64,000 nt of DNA from Capillidium heterosporum (GCA_016630905.1 WBMQ01000001.1:1364001-1428000); one strand, 5' to 3'; shown: positions 1 to 13,441, counted from the stretch's first letter. Translations and numbers: made by a program. The notes: generated by a model not told the origin, from the letters alone.

Positions 1-344
1 ATGCTGCTACAAAAGATAAGGATGTCGAAGCTCAGTTCGAATGCTTGTTTAAGGGAGGTCAGTATGGAAATGGTGTTAACCACAATATATTCTTAACTCA
101 GTTTACTTTACCCGATATGATGCCTTGGATCAGATGTGCCCCGATCGAAGAACTGTATAGAAGCTTAACAAAGTCAAAAGATGCTCAAAAGGTAGATTTT
201 AGTTCTATAACTGGTGATGATAATCTAGAGAATATTATCAACACTGTAAGGCAAGCTGATGTCTCAAAGACCACTGCTACCTTTACGATTGTGACTGGTT
301 CTCTATATCTTGTCGCTGATATCTTTAGAAAATTTATCCAATAA
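1..344 (+). CDS. Folylpolyglutamate / dihydrofolate synthase, C-terminal fragment
   Basis: The reading frame is open from the left edge to the stop at 342-344, so only the 3' end is present. The end of the protein matches the Mur-ligase C-terminal domain of the FolC/FOL3/FPGS family: a conserved Pro-Trp near the middle and a terminal VTGSLYLVADIFRK segment, the family's usual last beta-strand and helix. These enzymes add glutamate to folates or join dihydropteroate to glutamate using ATP. The ATP-binding domain lies outside the window, so FPGS and dihydrofolate synthase cannot be told apart. The PPWD1 start codon follows after 88 bases on the same strand. Confidence 0.7.
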   Translation, partial: AATKDKDVEAQFECLFKGGQYGNGVNHNIFLTQFTLPDMMPWIRCAPIEELYRSLTKSKDAQKVDFSSITGDDNLENIINTVRQADVSKTTATFTIVTGSLYLVADIFRKFIQ

Positions 345-432
345 ACGATTTATGCTCTCTTTTCTTTCGAAATACGTCATTTTATGGTATTTAATTTTCT
401 AAACATAATAGTTTAGCTTATTTTTGTAAAAG

Positions 433-2647
433 ATGAAGACAGCCAAAGCAGAACCTTCGGCCGATGCAGTAGAGGAAGGTAGTAGCTCACCTATAGGTCC
501 TTTACCTTTGCCATCTACCAACCAAGATGAAGTTGAAATAGAGATTGCTTTACCACCTTCGGATAAAACCCAAGATGCAAGGAAACGTCGAAAAGGTATC
601 TTACACTTCTACTTATTATTTAAACCTTTGTTGAATTCAAGTTCTCCCCCATGAGCAGCTTTATTTGAAAAACCTACCTACTTCAGCTGTGTATGAGATA
701 AGCTACATGCATAGAGAATCCATCTCCTGTATTCAGATAACAAAGTAATTTAATCCAAAGTATAAATTAACAATATAGAGATGACTTTGTAATAACGGCT
801 TCAATGGATGGACATCTCAAATTTTGGAAAAAAACCGGTATCAAAGAGTTGACGTTTGTAAAGCATTACAAAGCACATTTAGGTAACTTATTGAAGCCGA
901 CTGGCTTTAATAGTAATCAATATATTAGGGGCTATTGTGGGCTTGGCTGTTTCATCGAATAGCCAGCTGCTTGCATCGATAAGCGTCGACAAAACCTTGA
1001 AAATTTTTGACATTGTAAACTTTGGTAATTTATTATTATTTTTTAGCTAACATGTGATAGATATGATCAACATTATTAGACTAGACTACCTGCCCGGGTG
1101 TGTATCTTTTGTCTACCAACCTGGTGATATCCAATCGACAATTCTATGGTAAAAGGAATAAATGAAATCTGCTAACTTACTATCTATAAAGTTCTTATGA
1201 AGATCAACCGAAACTTGCGCTGTATGACGCGCGTGGAACCGCAGACCCTATCAAAGTGATTGAAGACCTGCACAGTGCACCGGTAACTTGCCTGGCCTAC
1301 AACCCACAGCTTAACGTCGTCATCTCTGGTGATTCATCCGGTATGGTTGAGATTTGGTCTGTCGACCAACCCACCGTCACTCCCACTGCAACTCTCGTTT
1401 AAGTACAAGTCAGAGACCGATTTGTACGAGTTTAAGAAATCTCAAGCTCATCCGACCGCCATCACGTTATCGCCTGATGGTCAGTTCATGGCTACTGTTT
1501 CATTCACTTCCGACCGTATGGTTCGTGTGTTCAAGTGCAAAAGCGGTAAATTATACCGCAAGTACGACGAGGGTTTGGATGTCTACAATGAACTGCAACA
1601 GGTCGGCAGTGACATGTACAAGCTAGATGTCATGGAGTTTGGACGGCGACTTGCAGTAGAGCGCGAGTGGGTCAACTCACCACAAGCCCGTTTCGTCAAT
1701 GCCGGTAAATAATTCTACTGTTTATAGCTAATCCCCGTTATAGTTTTCGATGAAAGTGGTCATTTCTTGCTTTATCCTACTATGCTGGGAATAAAGGTCA
1801 TCAATCCTTATTTCTAACCAGGTCGTTGCCCTTCTTGGTAAGACGGAAACCCATCGCTTCCTAAATCTAGGATTGTACCAAGGTGCGCCCACTAAAAAGA
1901 AAGGGCAGACATTGGCCATGGTCGCATCCAGTAACCCGTTGCTCGAGGACTCTTCTTCAACGGATCCCTCTCTCTTCGCCACCTCATATAAGAAAAACCG
2001 ATTCTACGTGTTCACTCAGCGTGATCCCTACCAGTACTTTTTTATATATGGAGCTCTCCTAACCGTTTAACTTTAGGGAGGATACTAAGGTGGATCGTGA
2101 TATCTTCAACGAGAAACCGACCCGCGAAGAATTAACCATTGCCGGTGCCAAAGCTACTAATGCAGCCTCGCCTCATCTGCATCATGCCGCCACTTTACAC
2201 ACAACAGAGGGGGACATCCACCTGCAGCTCTACCCGGAGGACTGCCCCAAGGCGGTGGAGAACTTTTGCCGATTGGCCAAGAGTAACTACTACGACCACG
2301 TTTTGTTCCACCGTGTCATCAAGTCGTTCATGCTACAGACCGGAGATCCGTTGGGCGACGGTACCGGTGGCGAATCCATCTGGCACAAGGAGTTCGCCGA
2401 CGAGATCCACCCCCATCTCAAGCATGACAAGCCCTACACCTTGTCCATGGCCAACGCCGGTCCCAACACTAACGGCAGTCAGTTCTTCATCACCACTGTA
2501 CCCTGTCCTTGGCTCGATGGTAAGCATACTGTCTTTGGTAAGGTTACCGCCGGCATGGATGTCGTCCATAAGATCGAAGCGTACGAAGTGGACCAGTATG
2601 ACAAGCCTTTAGAGGAAGTTGAGATTGTCAGCGTTACCGTGAAATAA
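433..2647 (+). CDS. PPWD1: PPWD1-type WD40-repeat cyclophilin (spliceosome-associated peptidyl-prolyl isomerase), two +1 frame breaks
   Basis: About 640 residues when seven short introns are removed, close to human PPWD1 (646). In order: acidic N-terminus; WD40 region with the family landmarks [17 protein letters not shown], a [10 protein letters not shown] motif, and [12 protein letters not shown]; then [11 protein letters not shown] and a C-terminal cyclophilin domain from about 2190 ([42 protein letters not shown]) with the catalytic Arg and the Phe/Trp pocket residues. PPWD1 proteins are nuclear and join spliceosomes. The frame breaks twice, each time by one extra base: between about 1362 and 1400 (frame-0 stop 1400-1402) and at about 1806 (frame-0 stop 1815-1817). 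The second aligns residue for residue with relatives if one base of the CCT codon is skipped. The last intron has a GTACTT 5' end (about 2033-2076). Confidence 0.9.
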
Positions 2648-2913
2648 TACTTCTTTAGAGGTAGATAGGCTGGGTTTATAAGTACTTTTTTGGAAACAAT
2701 TCTAGAGCAATCTCAATACAAAAAATCAGTAAAAAGTATTTGATTTAAAAATATTTGGTTCTATTGTAATAAAGCATGAGCTTTGTTTAAAATATTTTAT
2801 AGCATTCGAGTTGAAAATTCAAAGCCGACAAAGGAAGTTTAATGGAATTAGGCTGCAATGAAAGAAGGGAGAAGGAAAAAATTAAATTCAAAAATGTCGA
2901 TTTGGTGCAAGTA

Positions 2914-5254
2914 TCACTCCTTAAGTTGTGTAAGGGAAAACCGATGGGCCGCCTTGATTTGGGCACTGGAAGCCGATCTTGGCAATGTCTTATTACCATT
3001 CGCCTTGGGTTCGTCAACGGGAGAAGTGGTGGCCTCGTTCGTAAGTCTAAACAGTTCCAGCCGAAGGTCGTATAGTATGGCATCGATACTGAGCTCTACT
3101 TGGCAGTGGTTTCGAATGATCGCTAGCTCTTTATAAACGTTAGTCTAAGTTCTATAAAACTAAAGTACTTGGCCAGATGGCACGTTCACCGCGACCCAAT
3201 GCCTCGAAGACGTCATCAGGGTTGGGGTTTACAAAGATACGTAAAAAGTCGACGTAGGTCAGGTCGGGGATAATAGTTATGTCGCCACGGTACTTTTGTG
3301 ATAGAATTGCCTGCATCATGTAGGTAGTTCCCCTGAATATACCTAGCTCACTCATCTGTTCAAAGTTAGTCGTTGTAGATTTAAATAAGCTACCTGGTTT
3401 AGACGGTGCTGTAATTCGGATCTAACCATATGCATTGACCACTTGGCCGCCTTTTGGATGGTAGTGGTTGCTGGTTTCTTGTTGAGGAAGGGGTAGACAT
3501 GGGGATTAACTGTTTTCAATCAGACCCAAATTCGACTAATAAGCTTACCTTGACAAACGATGAAGTGGTTGACGTTGAACATCTCAGACAGTTTGTTCAT
3601 TGGCAAATCGCTGGTATAGGTTTAGAATTGAAATTGTAAAAGGATATAAAGCTTACTTCTCAACTGAACCGTCGATCCATCTCGAACCTAAAAGGCATGA
3701 GTCCAAATTAAATATCATATACAACCTAAGGTCTTTTACCTGTTGGATTCCAAGGCATAACTTTTCCACTTCGGTCCTTGCAATAAATAAGCGTAGGCTC
3801 AAATATGAATGGTACAGCGCATGAAGCAACACTTTATAAAGTTTAGAATATACAAAAATATCAAAATTTACACTGCCGACCAGATTAACTGACGAAACAG
3901 AAGCACATTGAAAATAAAAAATTAGTAACCGTGCATCAATCAAAGAACCTACGACGTTAGGTGCGGTAACATAATTTAATAGCCTAGGCATCTCATATTC
4001 AGTCGAGGACGAGACAGGAATATTGAGTATGCGGCGCGTCTTGTTGTAGGCCTCTTGGAATGTGAGGTCCCCAGTAAGTCCCTTTATGCACTGAATAAGA
4101 GCAGATACATCGAACAGGACACCTTATAAAGTTAGTAGTTTACTTCAAAGTGTATTACCTCTTTTGAGGAATCTCGATGCCATTTTCAACATCGCTCCAT
4201 CTTGAAAGAAATCTTCAAACACATCCATGGTGACTTCCCCACTCACGATCATAGCATCCAGTTCTTCGTCGGTGCGACTGCAGATAAGTGAAGCAATGAT
4301 GGACCCGGAAGATGCACCTGAAATGATGCGAGGTAGCAACTTTGCCTTGGTCAAAGCACGATAGATCCCAATATGATTTGTACCTACCCTTTATTAGTTT
4401 GCTATTTTGCACTGCAGTTACCTAAAGTGGACCCGCCACTTAAAAGCAGAGCGGTTCTTCCATACGCCTGTCTTGTGTTCAAAAAGAAGTCGTACTTGGC
4501 CTTCAGATCAAAGCTTTCATCCTCAATATCACTTAGAAAATGGAGGCTTCGTACGACTTCGGCAAAATACCTTTCAATTAACACTTTGGTACCGTAGTTG
4601 GTATGGGCATACAGCTAAATTGTATTTAGATTAGGTGTTGAAGTTTGAAATAGAGATATTACCTCAGGTTTTCCAGTGTCGCCAAAGTTCCTGGACATGG
4701 AGGTGCGCAACAAGTAAATTAAAGAGTTAATATCCTTTTCAGCTCTGGCTTTGCGTAACTGGTTCAGACGGGTTTGGATTAGCTCAGAATCGTAGATATT
4801 AGATTGGGGATCTTGCTTCCAAGCCTCTTTGCCTAATTCCAACCAGAGTTAATACCCAATATTTAAGCTTAAATTGTACCTTCGAGTTGGTCTAACACAC
4901 TGGCAGCAGTAGCCCACTGTTCGTAGGTTGTGGCATTTTCCATAACTTTGCGGTACTGGTCAATTGGGTCGGGCGGACTAGTTACTAGCTTCGATACTTC
5001 CTACAAACATTGGTTAAATTGTGACTGCTTTTATAGGATACTTCTTTTATAGCGCCGGATACTTTGTCATAGAACTGGTAAAAATCATTTAAAAAGGGTA
5101 TCTTATCTAAAGGTTGACTGCTGGTGGAATCTTTGTTGATGCTGCTGATGTCCAAATTTGTAAATTTGAACTTCAAACTGGGGGTCGTAAAGTCGTAAAG
5201 TTGAAAAGAACTGTCATGCTCCTCCTTCTCTTGCCCATCGATTTTTAGTTGCAT
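2914..5254 (-). CDS. Patatin-like triacylglycerol lipase, TGL3/TGL4/TGL5 family
   Basis: Twelve short introns give a protein of roughly 590 residues with every junction in frame. The N-terminal DUF3336-like part (ASVLDQLEG, NIYDSELIQTRLNQLR) leads into the patatin core: LLLSGGSTLG oxyanion region, ISGASSGSI nucleophile elbow (GxSxG serine), the TAPNVLIWSAVVASCAVP segment typical of yeast Tgl4/Tgl5, and WIDGSVE carrying the second catalytic residue (Asp). It continues through DLPMNKLSEMFNVNHFIV and a C-terminal region ending at 2914-2916. These enzymes hydrolyse triacylglycerol on lipid droplets; some also have lysophospholipid acyltransferase activity. It ends 266 bases from the convergent PPWD1 stop. 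Which of the three yeast paralogues it matches best is not clear. Confidence 0.88.
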
Positions 5255-7047
5255 TATTTTTCAAATAATTTTGGTTTTCGTAGGTCTACTTCTAGTCTAT
5301 ATTTATAGTCTAATGTTAGGTCAAGGGAAATTTGTATGTACAAGGTGCTCCAGTTTTCAACTTGCGATTCGAACTTTAATTTTTGGTTTTTGGCCTACCC
5401 TTGAAACTTGGATGGGCTTTGACTATAAGTCACATTTAGATCATGATGGTTCCTAAATTAAATTACCAAATTAATAACCCCTATTCAAACTTTTAACAAG
5501 CTTTAATTTGTTAGGTAAGATTGATGTTTTACTTTAGACTTTGACACTTAGTCATCCTTGATGATTTAGCGTCAAATCTCATAAATTTTAACCTTTTATG
5601 CTAATACAAAGTATATACTACCAATCAAACTACTTTGATGAGGTATTAGTGATCCATTTCTCGTATAAACCGCTTTATTTTCCGAGCTTAGCATTAAATA
5701 GAAACTGCATGTGACGCTTAAATCCTGGTATTGAGCTTGAAGGTGTCGTTGTGATGACTGTTTTCTGGTTTGTCGTGAAGGTTGGTAGTTTTGGTTTAAA
5801 TAAAAGCATTATATATATTTAAATATACTCTACAACGGTAGTAGAATCAAGTCTCCTTGATCAAGTTTTTATGTTCAAGGGTTAGAAATGAAATGATGCC
5901 ATTATATTGAAAGTTTGTCAAGCAGCTGATGGATTTAGGTATATCAAAGAAATCTATAAGTTTCAACAACGTACATGATATTTAAACAAAATGAGTTGAG
6001 AATATATGTGATACTCCTTTCATAGCAATTGTTAATGTCATTATTGACTGTAGAAGTGCTATTAAATAGTGCAAATCCTCAGAATGCATTTCATCAAAAT
6101 AAAGATGAGATTTGCAGGACATACTTTATTAGTATGTGAATTGTTGAATAATTAGGTCCATAAATAGTCATGAAATTGAACTGTTGTTACCTTTGAAAAG
6201 ATAACTATATATATACAGCGTGCTTACCTGTTCCATTAAAATCAGAATCTATTGAAACAGTTCACTATTTATCAGAGCTTTCCTAGCAATTAAACTGGTT
6301 CAAGTGAAGTGTGGCTCTGCAAATGTTGGGTAAGCCATCAGAAGAATGAGTGTAAAATGAAAAATATTGCCCAAGGTATCGAGTACAAGTAAGTTTTGGG
6401 AATATCCATATTTATGCCATGCTCTTGGAAGGTGAAAATGGGATTTGCAACGCTGAGCATGGCATATTTTGTATACTCTTACCCAACCTACAGATAAATT
6501 TTCACTCGAAACTCGATTTACTATTTTCAATGAATAACTACATTTGATCCTTATTTTAAATAGAAACGCATAAAATAACAGTAAAAGTTCACTATATTAC
6601 TAGGATAGCTAATAGTTTTACCGATTGGGATATGCCCTTCAACTGACTATATTGACTTTGCCTCGAGCTATTAGAGTTAATGTTACAAAGTGTATTTTCC
6701 AAGGACCTAAAGTTAAAAATATATGGCTTTATATTAACAGTCACTATTCTATTTAAGAATATCCAGGAATTGAAACCTATTCATTGGATCCAAAGACTTA
6801 AATAGCATTATAGCAGTGACAGTATTATTTATACCAACTATAAAATTTAGTTATATTGAGCTCTACATTTATCTAATAGGATAAAATCAATTTAAAGGAA
6901 TAGCTAAAGACGAGTACCTTCAACTATAGCAGTACAATAGCTATAATCAATTTGAGCTGTACGTATATAAGGTGCTGTGAAGATAATTGTTATATCGCAA
7001 CCAAATTCTAAAGCAAAAGTTATATTTCAATGACCTGAGATCGTATA
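5255..7047. other. Gene-poor, AT-rich interval
   Basis: No reading frame here looks like a conserved protein and no RNA gene was recognised. It presumably contains the lipase promoter next to 5254. The largest open stretches (5271-5456, 6300-6530) have random-looking composition. Confidence 0.5.
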
Positions 7048-8665
7048 ATGTTTTCAGTCTACGATGCCTGTAGGGAATTCAAGACTGCATGTGATGCGAA
7101 TGAAAGAAAATCTGAGAAGTGTATCCAATGTGTTGAGTATAGATCTTAATGTATTTTTACGATGAAGTGGAGGAAAGAGGATCGAAACCTAAGGGTAAGG
7201 AGGACAAAGTTATTTCTCCCAAGTTTATTACCTAAAATTCCAATTCTGCCAAGAAAGATGAAAGTATTGAAACCAAATGTGTAGAAGATATTTCTGGTAG
7301 AGACTTCAATCTAGTTATGGTTCTATTACTCAAGAGTATGGTGCACATGTGCGACCCGGAAATCAAGCTTCCCAATGGTAGTTTAGATTTGGCTGGCATT
7401 TTAGAACTCCAATTAACTCGGGTATTTTCAACAAACACCAAAGCTATTCAATACTCGGGATATAAGCCAACAGCTAACTTTTATCATAAATTAAGCAACA
7501 TGTTCAATAGTATACATCCGATAAAATTGTACAAGGTTCGAGTTCTAAATTTGCTAGCAGAGGTACTGCTAATACACACACTGAGAGTTCGTCATCCAAC
7601 AGTCCTCTTTAAAGCTCCTTAGCTAAACCAATTGCCTTGAACCTAACCTACACTATAAAGCATTGCAACAATACTAGCCAATAGAATATTAAAGCGGAAT
7701 TTGAAATTAGTATGCAGAGTATAAGACCATCCTTCATTCGCATCACACCCTTAGATGCCAAGGAAACCCTTAACTTGTTCATTTTCTAAATTCTAGAAAA
7801 GATCGATGCTTGGTCTATAAGAGACATGGTACTAATTGAATCATTCCACTTGATGAACATGCTCTTTATATTTCTATTGGAAGGTTATCACAAAGCCCTA
7901 AACCACCTACTTTGGCAGTCTAGTTACTATTCTTTTGAAGCTTTTTTTGTAGACCCAAGTTCCCCATATCTATCCTACACGAGTTGATTCACCTAGGATA
8001 TCTCGAAGGTAGGAGTTGCCAAGAAGGAAAGGTTGAATTCGAATTTGAGCTCAGGTCTGCAAGTGTATTTTTAAACGATTGTTCGATATAAGGAGGATGG
8101 GCTTGTTTGGAAGTTCTTCTTTTGCAAGTTTTTTCAAAACTCTACTACTTACTTTTCTAAAATGTATAAAAAATGGTATATATGTTTATATTGAGATCTG
8201 TGCAATAAACTACACCATACCTTATGTTCCAATTTACTAAACACATTATCTTTATGAAATTTAAGACAGAGATCGATTAATTGGAACGAACAAAGGTAAA
8301 ATTAGAAATTATATGCCTATTGTTTTAAATTAAAGCAACACAAGTCTTATTAAGATTCAATGTGTTGTTACTCTAATTCGGAACGAAAGTTAGGATTCCT
8401 AATCTCTTAAATCCAATAAATACCCATTAAATGCTAGCATAAACTTAAATTATTGGAAGAATTTACACTTCAAATGAGGCAAGATTGTGGGATTCATCGT
8501 ATAAAGTATCCAAGTCAATTTGATGACTTGAGCTTTGGGGCGGCATCTAGCTATGATTTTTATCTTTTGTACCATCAACTTATAGCACATTGCTTAAAAT
8601 CAAAATTTCATTTTACCATACCTTGGCGGCTTATACAAATTTTAGATCCTACCCAACACAGATAA
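7048..8665 (+). pseudogene. Coding-like fragments of unknown identity, possibly a decayed or heavily spliced gene
   Basis: Several plus-strand stretches look more protein-like than the surroundings: 7048-7149 (Cys-containing), 7180-7622 (hydrophobic helices, e.g. FNLVMVLLLKSMVHMCDPEI), about 7714-7950 and 8453-8665 (IHRIKYPSQFDDLSFGAA). They lie in different frames and are separated by stops. Some gaps carry plausible intron ends (for example a TTCTAAATTCTAG near 7790), but no complete splice path could be assembled. No family was recognised. It lies just upstream of RICTOR on the same strand and could be a relic or a poorly conserved gene. Confidence 0.25.
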
Positions 8666-8696
8666 ATAATAAATAGCCTTACGAGTTGTAATTTAA

Positions 8697-11600
8697 ATGT
8701 CTTTGGATAGCACTGAAGAGAAGGTACTGGACTTTGCCATCGATCTGAATAGAGGGAATGATAAGGAATCCAACACCTCGGTAATTTAATTTAAAGATAT
8801 GCTAATAAATGTTTTCAAGTTAGAATCGGTTTACCAGAGGTTAAAGATTGAAACCAAAATAAAGATGGGGGCAGAGAACTTGTTGCAAGTGTTCGATACT
8901 TTCCAAAAGGGAGACTTGGCTTCGAAGCGGGAAATAGTTTTACAACTGGATGCGGCCAACAACAATATAGCGGCGCTTACTAAAGAGGTTGAGTACTACG
9001 AAACTTTGAAGAATAAGCCAGGTAATTATTTTATAAATGGCATTACTTTCCAATGAATTTTAATTAATTAATTTCCGATTTGTCAGAGGAAGAAAAAAAT
9101 GAAGATAAATCCAACAATTCCATAGCTTTAGATTCAATAAGTAATTTTTGATAAAGTGCCTTTTTAAACCTTATAGGTGTTGAAGAAGCTATTGAGAAGC
9201 ACCTTGATAGCATTAGCAATGCGAATCTGGACGCTCAAATAAGAGGCATCAACTTGAAGAAATTTACCCTATGGCTCGACCAAAATAATCCTGATCTAGT
9301 CAACTTTGAGATGAAAATTTATCACTGGTAAATTCATTGTCTTTCGAGTGTACTAATTTGACATTCCATTCAAGTTTAAGACAATGCCTTTGCGATAGTT
9401 CGAGGGAGTTAAGGGCCTTATCAATAAGAGCCATTAGACATGTCATTGCCTTGACCAAAAACCTAAAACCCTTGCTCAGTTTCCATTTTGACTTCTTTAC
9501 CATCAAGTATGTACTGTCGTTTTATGTCAATTAATTTATAAAGCATTTCTTTTTGTAAAATAGAACGATGATAGTCGACAGTAAATGGGACTGTGAGAAA
9601 GAGCAGATACTATTGACCTTAAGGACCTTGCTAACCATGAAGGATTGGCATCGTTTTATCACGGATGGGATCGTCAGAGCCATTATTGCCGTTGCAGAGC
9701 AAGCCGAAGATAAGAATAGGAGTCAGTGCGTCGAACTTCTAGTAGAATTATGTAATTTTAGTTTGATATTTATTTCTAAGCCTCTAAGTTGTTTATAAAC
9801 CCGAGGTTATTTCCAGGACGAGTGGCGTGAGAACCATTCTTCATTCGCTTTTTGAATTACCCTACGATATCACTACATCCATCTGCCAAATAATGTTATC
9901 AATGCTAGATAAGCCTTCAACAAGGTGTTTCATAAGACCAAACATTGACTTTGAGGTACATTTAATATATTCTGCTGAGTATAACTTTTGATTTAGTTTA
10001 TCTTTTCTCCTTTACTGGATTCAAACGATCGGAGTAATACACATAAAGAGAAGCTTAGGACATGTTCAAAGATCATCTTATGCTTTTTGAAAAATTGGAA
10101 TGGTAAGTATAGCGAAGTTGTGCTTTCTTAACTTTTGAAATTAGGCATCATGTACTTTTGTACGAACGACCTGCATACCATCCGCTCAATAGTCAATGCT
10201 CTGAATTCCAATTCAGAAGATACAAAAGTAATTTTAATCGACTACATAGTAAGTACATTACTCATATCCTATGCTAGAGAGTCATGTTGGAAATGTTCTA
10301 CCAGCTATTCAATTTAAATATGCCAAATTGGAATGCTGCCTTTTCAAGCTTGGATGCAGAAGGTAGTAAACAAATGCGATAAATACTAACATCTATATTA
10401 GACTTTGGGAATCCGAGCCCAAATCAAAGCAGCGGACCGAACTTAAGCCTTTTGGATCAACACCACGCTATTATTCTACATTTACTATTAGAAGCCGGCA
10501 TTATCGAGGTATATTGTTTTTATATATCCATGATTAAAGTATTTTTACAGAGGCTAACTAAATTGATTGAAAATGATAACCAATACATCAACTTTTATGC
10601 CATGGTGCTAATAAGTGAGATCATGAAAATTTCAAATAGATTGATGCCTAGAACGTCAAAGAATGTTGAGGTATAGCATTTTATTGATAATTAGTTAATT
10701 ATATTAGGATTTGAAAAGACTGTTCAGTATAGCAACCTTGTATAAAAATGAAGAGATGCGGCGCCTAGGGTTGAATGCAGTATCCAAAGTTGATCGTTCG
10801 AACTTGAGTTATCTGAGATATCTAAATACAAACTCTTTTAGCAAGTAAATTAAGTTTACAATGGTATATTCTAACAAATTTAGTTCTAAAGGCCTCAACC
10901 AGGATAATAAGCAGATAGAACGAATAAAACTTAGAATAGGGGGTCAGGTGGACGACGAGCATTTCAAATCTATGCTCAACGACACTCAAGTGTTGACTGA
11001 TAAAGACTACAATAAGTGGAATTGGAAAATTATTATGGAGTTACTGCAAGGGCCACTGCTAAGTGCCAAACGCTTAGATGAAACGATGAAAGGGGCAAAG
11101 TTCATCAAGAGGCTATTGACGTTTTACAGCCCTTCAAGTCGCCAATTCTCGGAAATTCGATATTCAAAGGTATCTGCCTTTATATATAAATTTCAAGTAT
11201 AACTTTAATTTAGGTTAACCACCTTTTCGTTCAAGTCGGATGCGAGTTGATGAACACCTTGCTAGCAAATAGCGAAGGAATCAAGATTTTGATGGAGCAC
11301 GGAATTTTAGAGCAGATAAGGGCTTCCCTCAACGAACTAGATCCAGTACCCTATTACTATTTAGATATGGCAGTTAATCATATATTTTTATAACTTAGAT
11401 TAATCGATCATTACAAAGCGAGCACTTCTTTTCCAAAGAAAGAATGCATACTAATTTAAGTCCCTACTATTTTACATTGTTAGGCGTGCTATCTCGATAC
11501 TCCTTAGGAATCAAGTAAGTAAGTAATAGTATACATGTACTAAATTTAATTAAAAGGGTTCTCGAGAAGTTTCATATCTTTGATCTGTACTACCACGTAT

Positions 11601-13441
11601 GCGAACTAAGAAGTAGAGATGATCTAGTTAGAGCAATTTTATCTTCTTTGGACTACAAGCGAGATGGCCATGCCCGCATACTATTGTCAAAGGTGCTTAC
11701 CTCAGCGTACAAACATATAAGGCTTTTCGCAACCAACTTTTTGAGAGTCTTATTGAGAAAAGGACTGCCGGGTTTTAATAGCTGGGGTATTCATCTTCTA
11801 ATCACTCAAGTACAACTATATATATTTGCAAAACTAATTATGAATTAGCTTTATGATCCCACATTAGAAGTATGTGAAATGGCGGTTTCAGTGCTGGAAG
11901 AAGCTTGTATGGATCCCGAAAACTTAAACACACTGGTAAAACTTAAACCAGACATTAGTCATTTAGGTGTCGCTGGAGATTATTTACTACTACGATACCT
12001 TTCCAGTACAGAAGGACTGAGCTACCTACTTGCTATGGACTATGTGGAAAGTCAAATGTGTAGCTGGTTCAAGGTGCTAAATCTATTGATTCAGCGTTTA
12101 ATTAACTTTATATCTTCAATTTAGGGGCGTAATCAACACTATGTGACACGGCTTGAGCTATCTTTTTTACGAGCTTTAGAGCATTCCGAAACAACTAACC
12201 GGAGTTCCTATTGGTTCGACGAAAAACATGAGTCCATCAACGAAGACCCAGAAGAAATGTAGTTTTTTCAATTTTACTTATTAAATTTTTGGAAAGGAAG
12301 CGACTCGACGGGTACATATTCCCCCACTTCTACGGGGAACTTACCAAAACTCCCAAAGGCTGTGAGATATTACAGCAGGAGGGCCACCTCAAAGAATTTT
12401 CTAGCTATTTGCACCAGAATCGTAATGAAGAAAAGTGCCCCAAAGTCATTTTCCAACTTAAGGCGAACCTTTGGGCTCTTGTAAACATTCTAGCCGTTTT
12501 AAAATTCCAAGCTAACTTTACTATTATTAGGGACATATCGGCGCATCTGAAGTTGGTATTACCTTGCTAGCGAAGGCTGATATAATCGAAGATATTGTAT
12601 GGATAGCCGAACACAGCAGCGTCTTCTCGCTGAAAGGGTAGTTTTATTGACATCTATTCTTAAACTAATATCAATACCTTCAGTACTGCTGTCTACGTCC
12701 TTGGCCTAATCGCTAGTACCGAACTTGGCGACGAAGTACTTCAGGAGGCTGGGTGGGATAACATCTACTGCAACTTTCACCAACCCTACAAAAACAAAAA
12801 CGTCCTGGTCAAGAAATGGATGCAGGTAGTACTTATAAAATAACCTTCGCTAAATATGAATTTTTAGGTGGATATGTGGAAGTACCACAGTAACTTGCAG
12901 CAGCCGACCAACCCCGTCAACTACGAGAATGTTGAGAGTGAAATCTTATCTGCTATTGGAAACCTCAGCAACAACATTTTGGCGAATACGGCGTCACGAG
13001 TTTTAGTTCGGTAGGTGTATCGATCTTTTACATTTACTAATAATCTATAGCATAAAGGGGCTGCATCCCTATCATTTTAAGCGAGCTGATATGTTCTATG
13101 AGGCCGTTAATCTGTTGAACAGCTACCACTTCCGATTGTCAGCTAGACAGTTTGTATTCGAACTGTTTGAAGTAGCCTTAAATTCTGAGACCTTTGACAC
13201 TTTCAGCATCATACGTAAGAGGTTACAACTCCCCCCAATAGTCACTCCCAACCGGGACTTGGTTGCAGTTGACCAGAATATCCTAACTACTCAACCTGAA
13301 ACGTTTATGGAGTCATTCATCGATGGCAACTACTCCCCAGTCAACGAGGATCTTAAACGGTTGTCTAGAACTTCGATTACAGTCGACAAGGCTGCTTCTG
13401 AGCCGGTTGTAGTTATAAGAGGCTTCCATCCCAGCACTTGA
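8697..13441 (+). CDS. RICTOR: RICTOR / Ste20 (AVO3) homologue, TORC2 subunit
   Basis: About 23 short introns; all junctions checked keep the frame. The predicted protein is roughly 1,250-1,300 residues. The N-terminus carries an HR1-type helical repeat (IKMGAENLLQVFDTFQKGD ... EVEYYETLKN), then the RICTOR N-domain (LRQCLCDSSRELRALSIRA, KPEVISRTSGVRTILHSL), middle domain (YNKWNWKIIMELLQGPLL, FIKRLLTFYSPSSRQFS, HTNLSPYYFTLLGVLSR), and V/phospho domains (FPHFYGELTKTPKGCEIL, GLIASTELGDEVLQEAGW). RICTOR is the TORC2 scaffold that controls AGC kinases at the plasma membrane. The start gives MSLDSTEEK and is the first ATG before the HR1 exon. One short intron near 11350-11400 has an uncertain 5' end (GTACCC or GTTAAT). 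Confidence 0.93.

Noticed and set aside
1374..1402. A 28-nt intron (GTCACT...TTTAAG) to explain the first PPWD1 break
   Set aside because: It would delete residues that align with relatives ([10 protein letters not shown]), has a poor 5' site, and is shorter than the other introns; a one-base skip keeps the full length.
1797..1821. A 25-nt intron (GTCATC...AACCAG) to explain the second PPWD1 break
   Set aside because: It removes a segment that aligns perfectly with relatives when one base is skipped; the 5' site is poor.
5271..5456. Short hydrophobic open frame as a membrane protein
   Set aside because: No family, no splice partner, and composition typical of AT-rich intergenic DNA.
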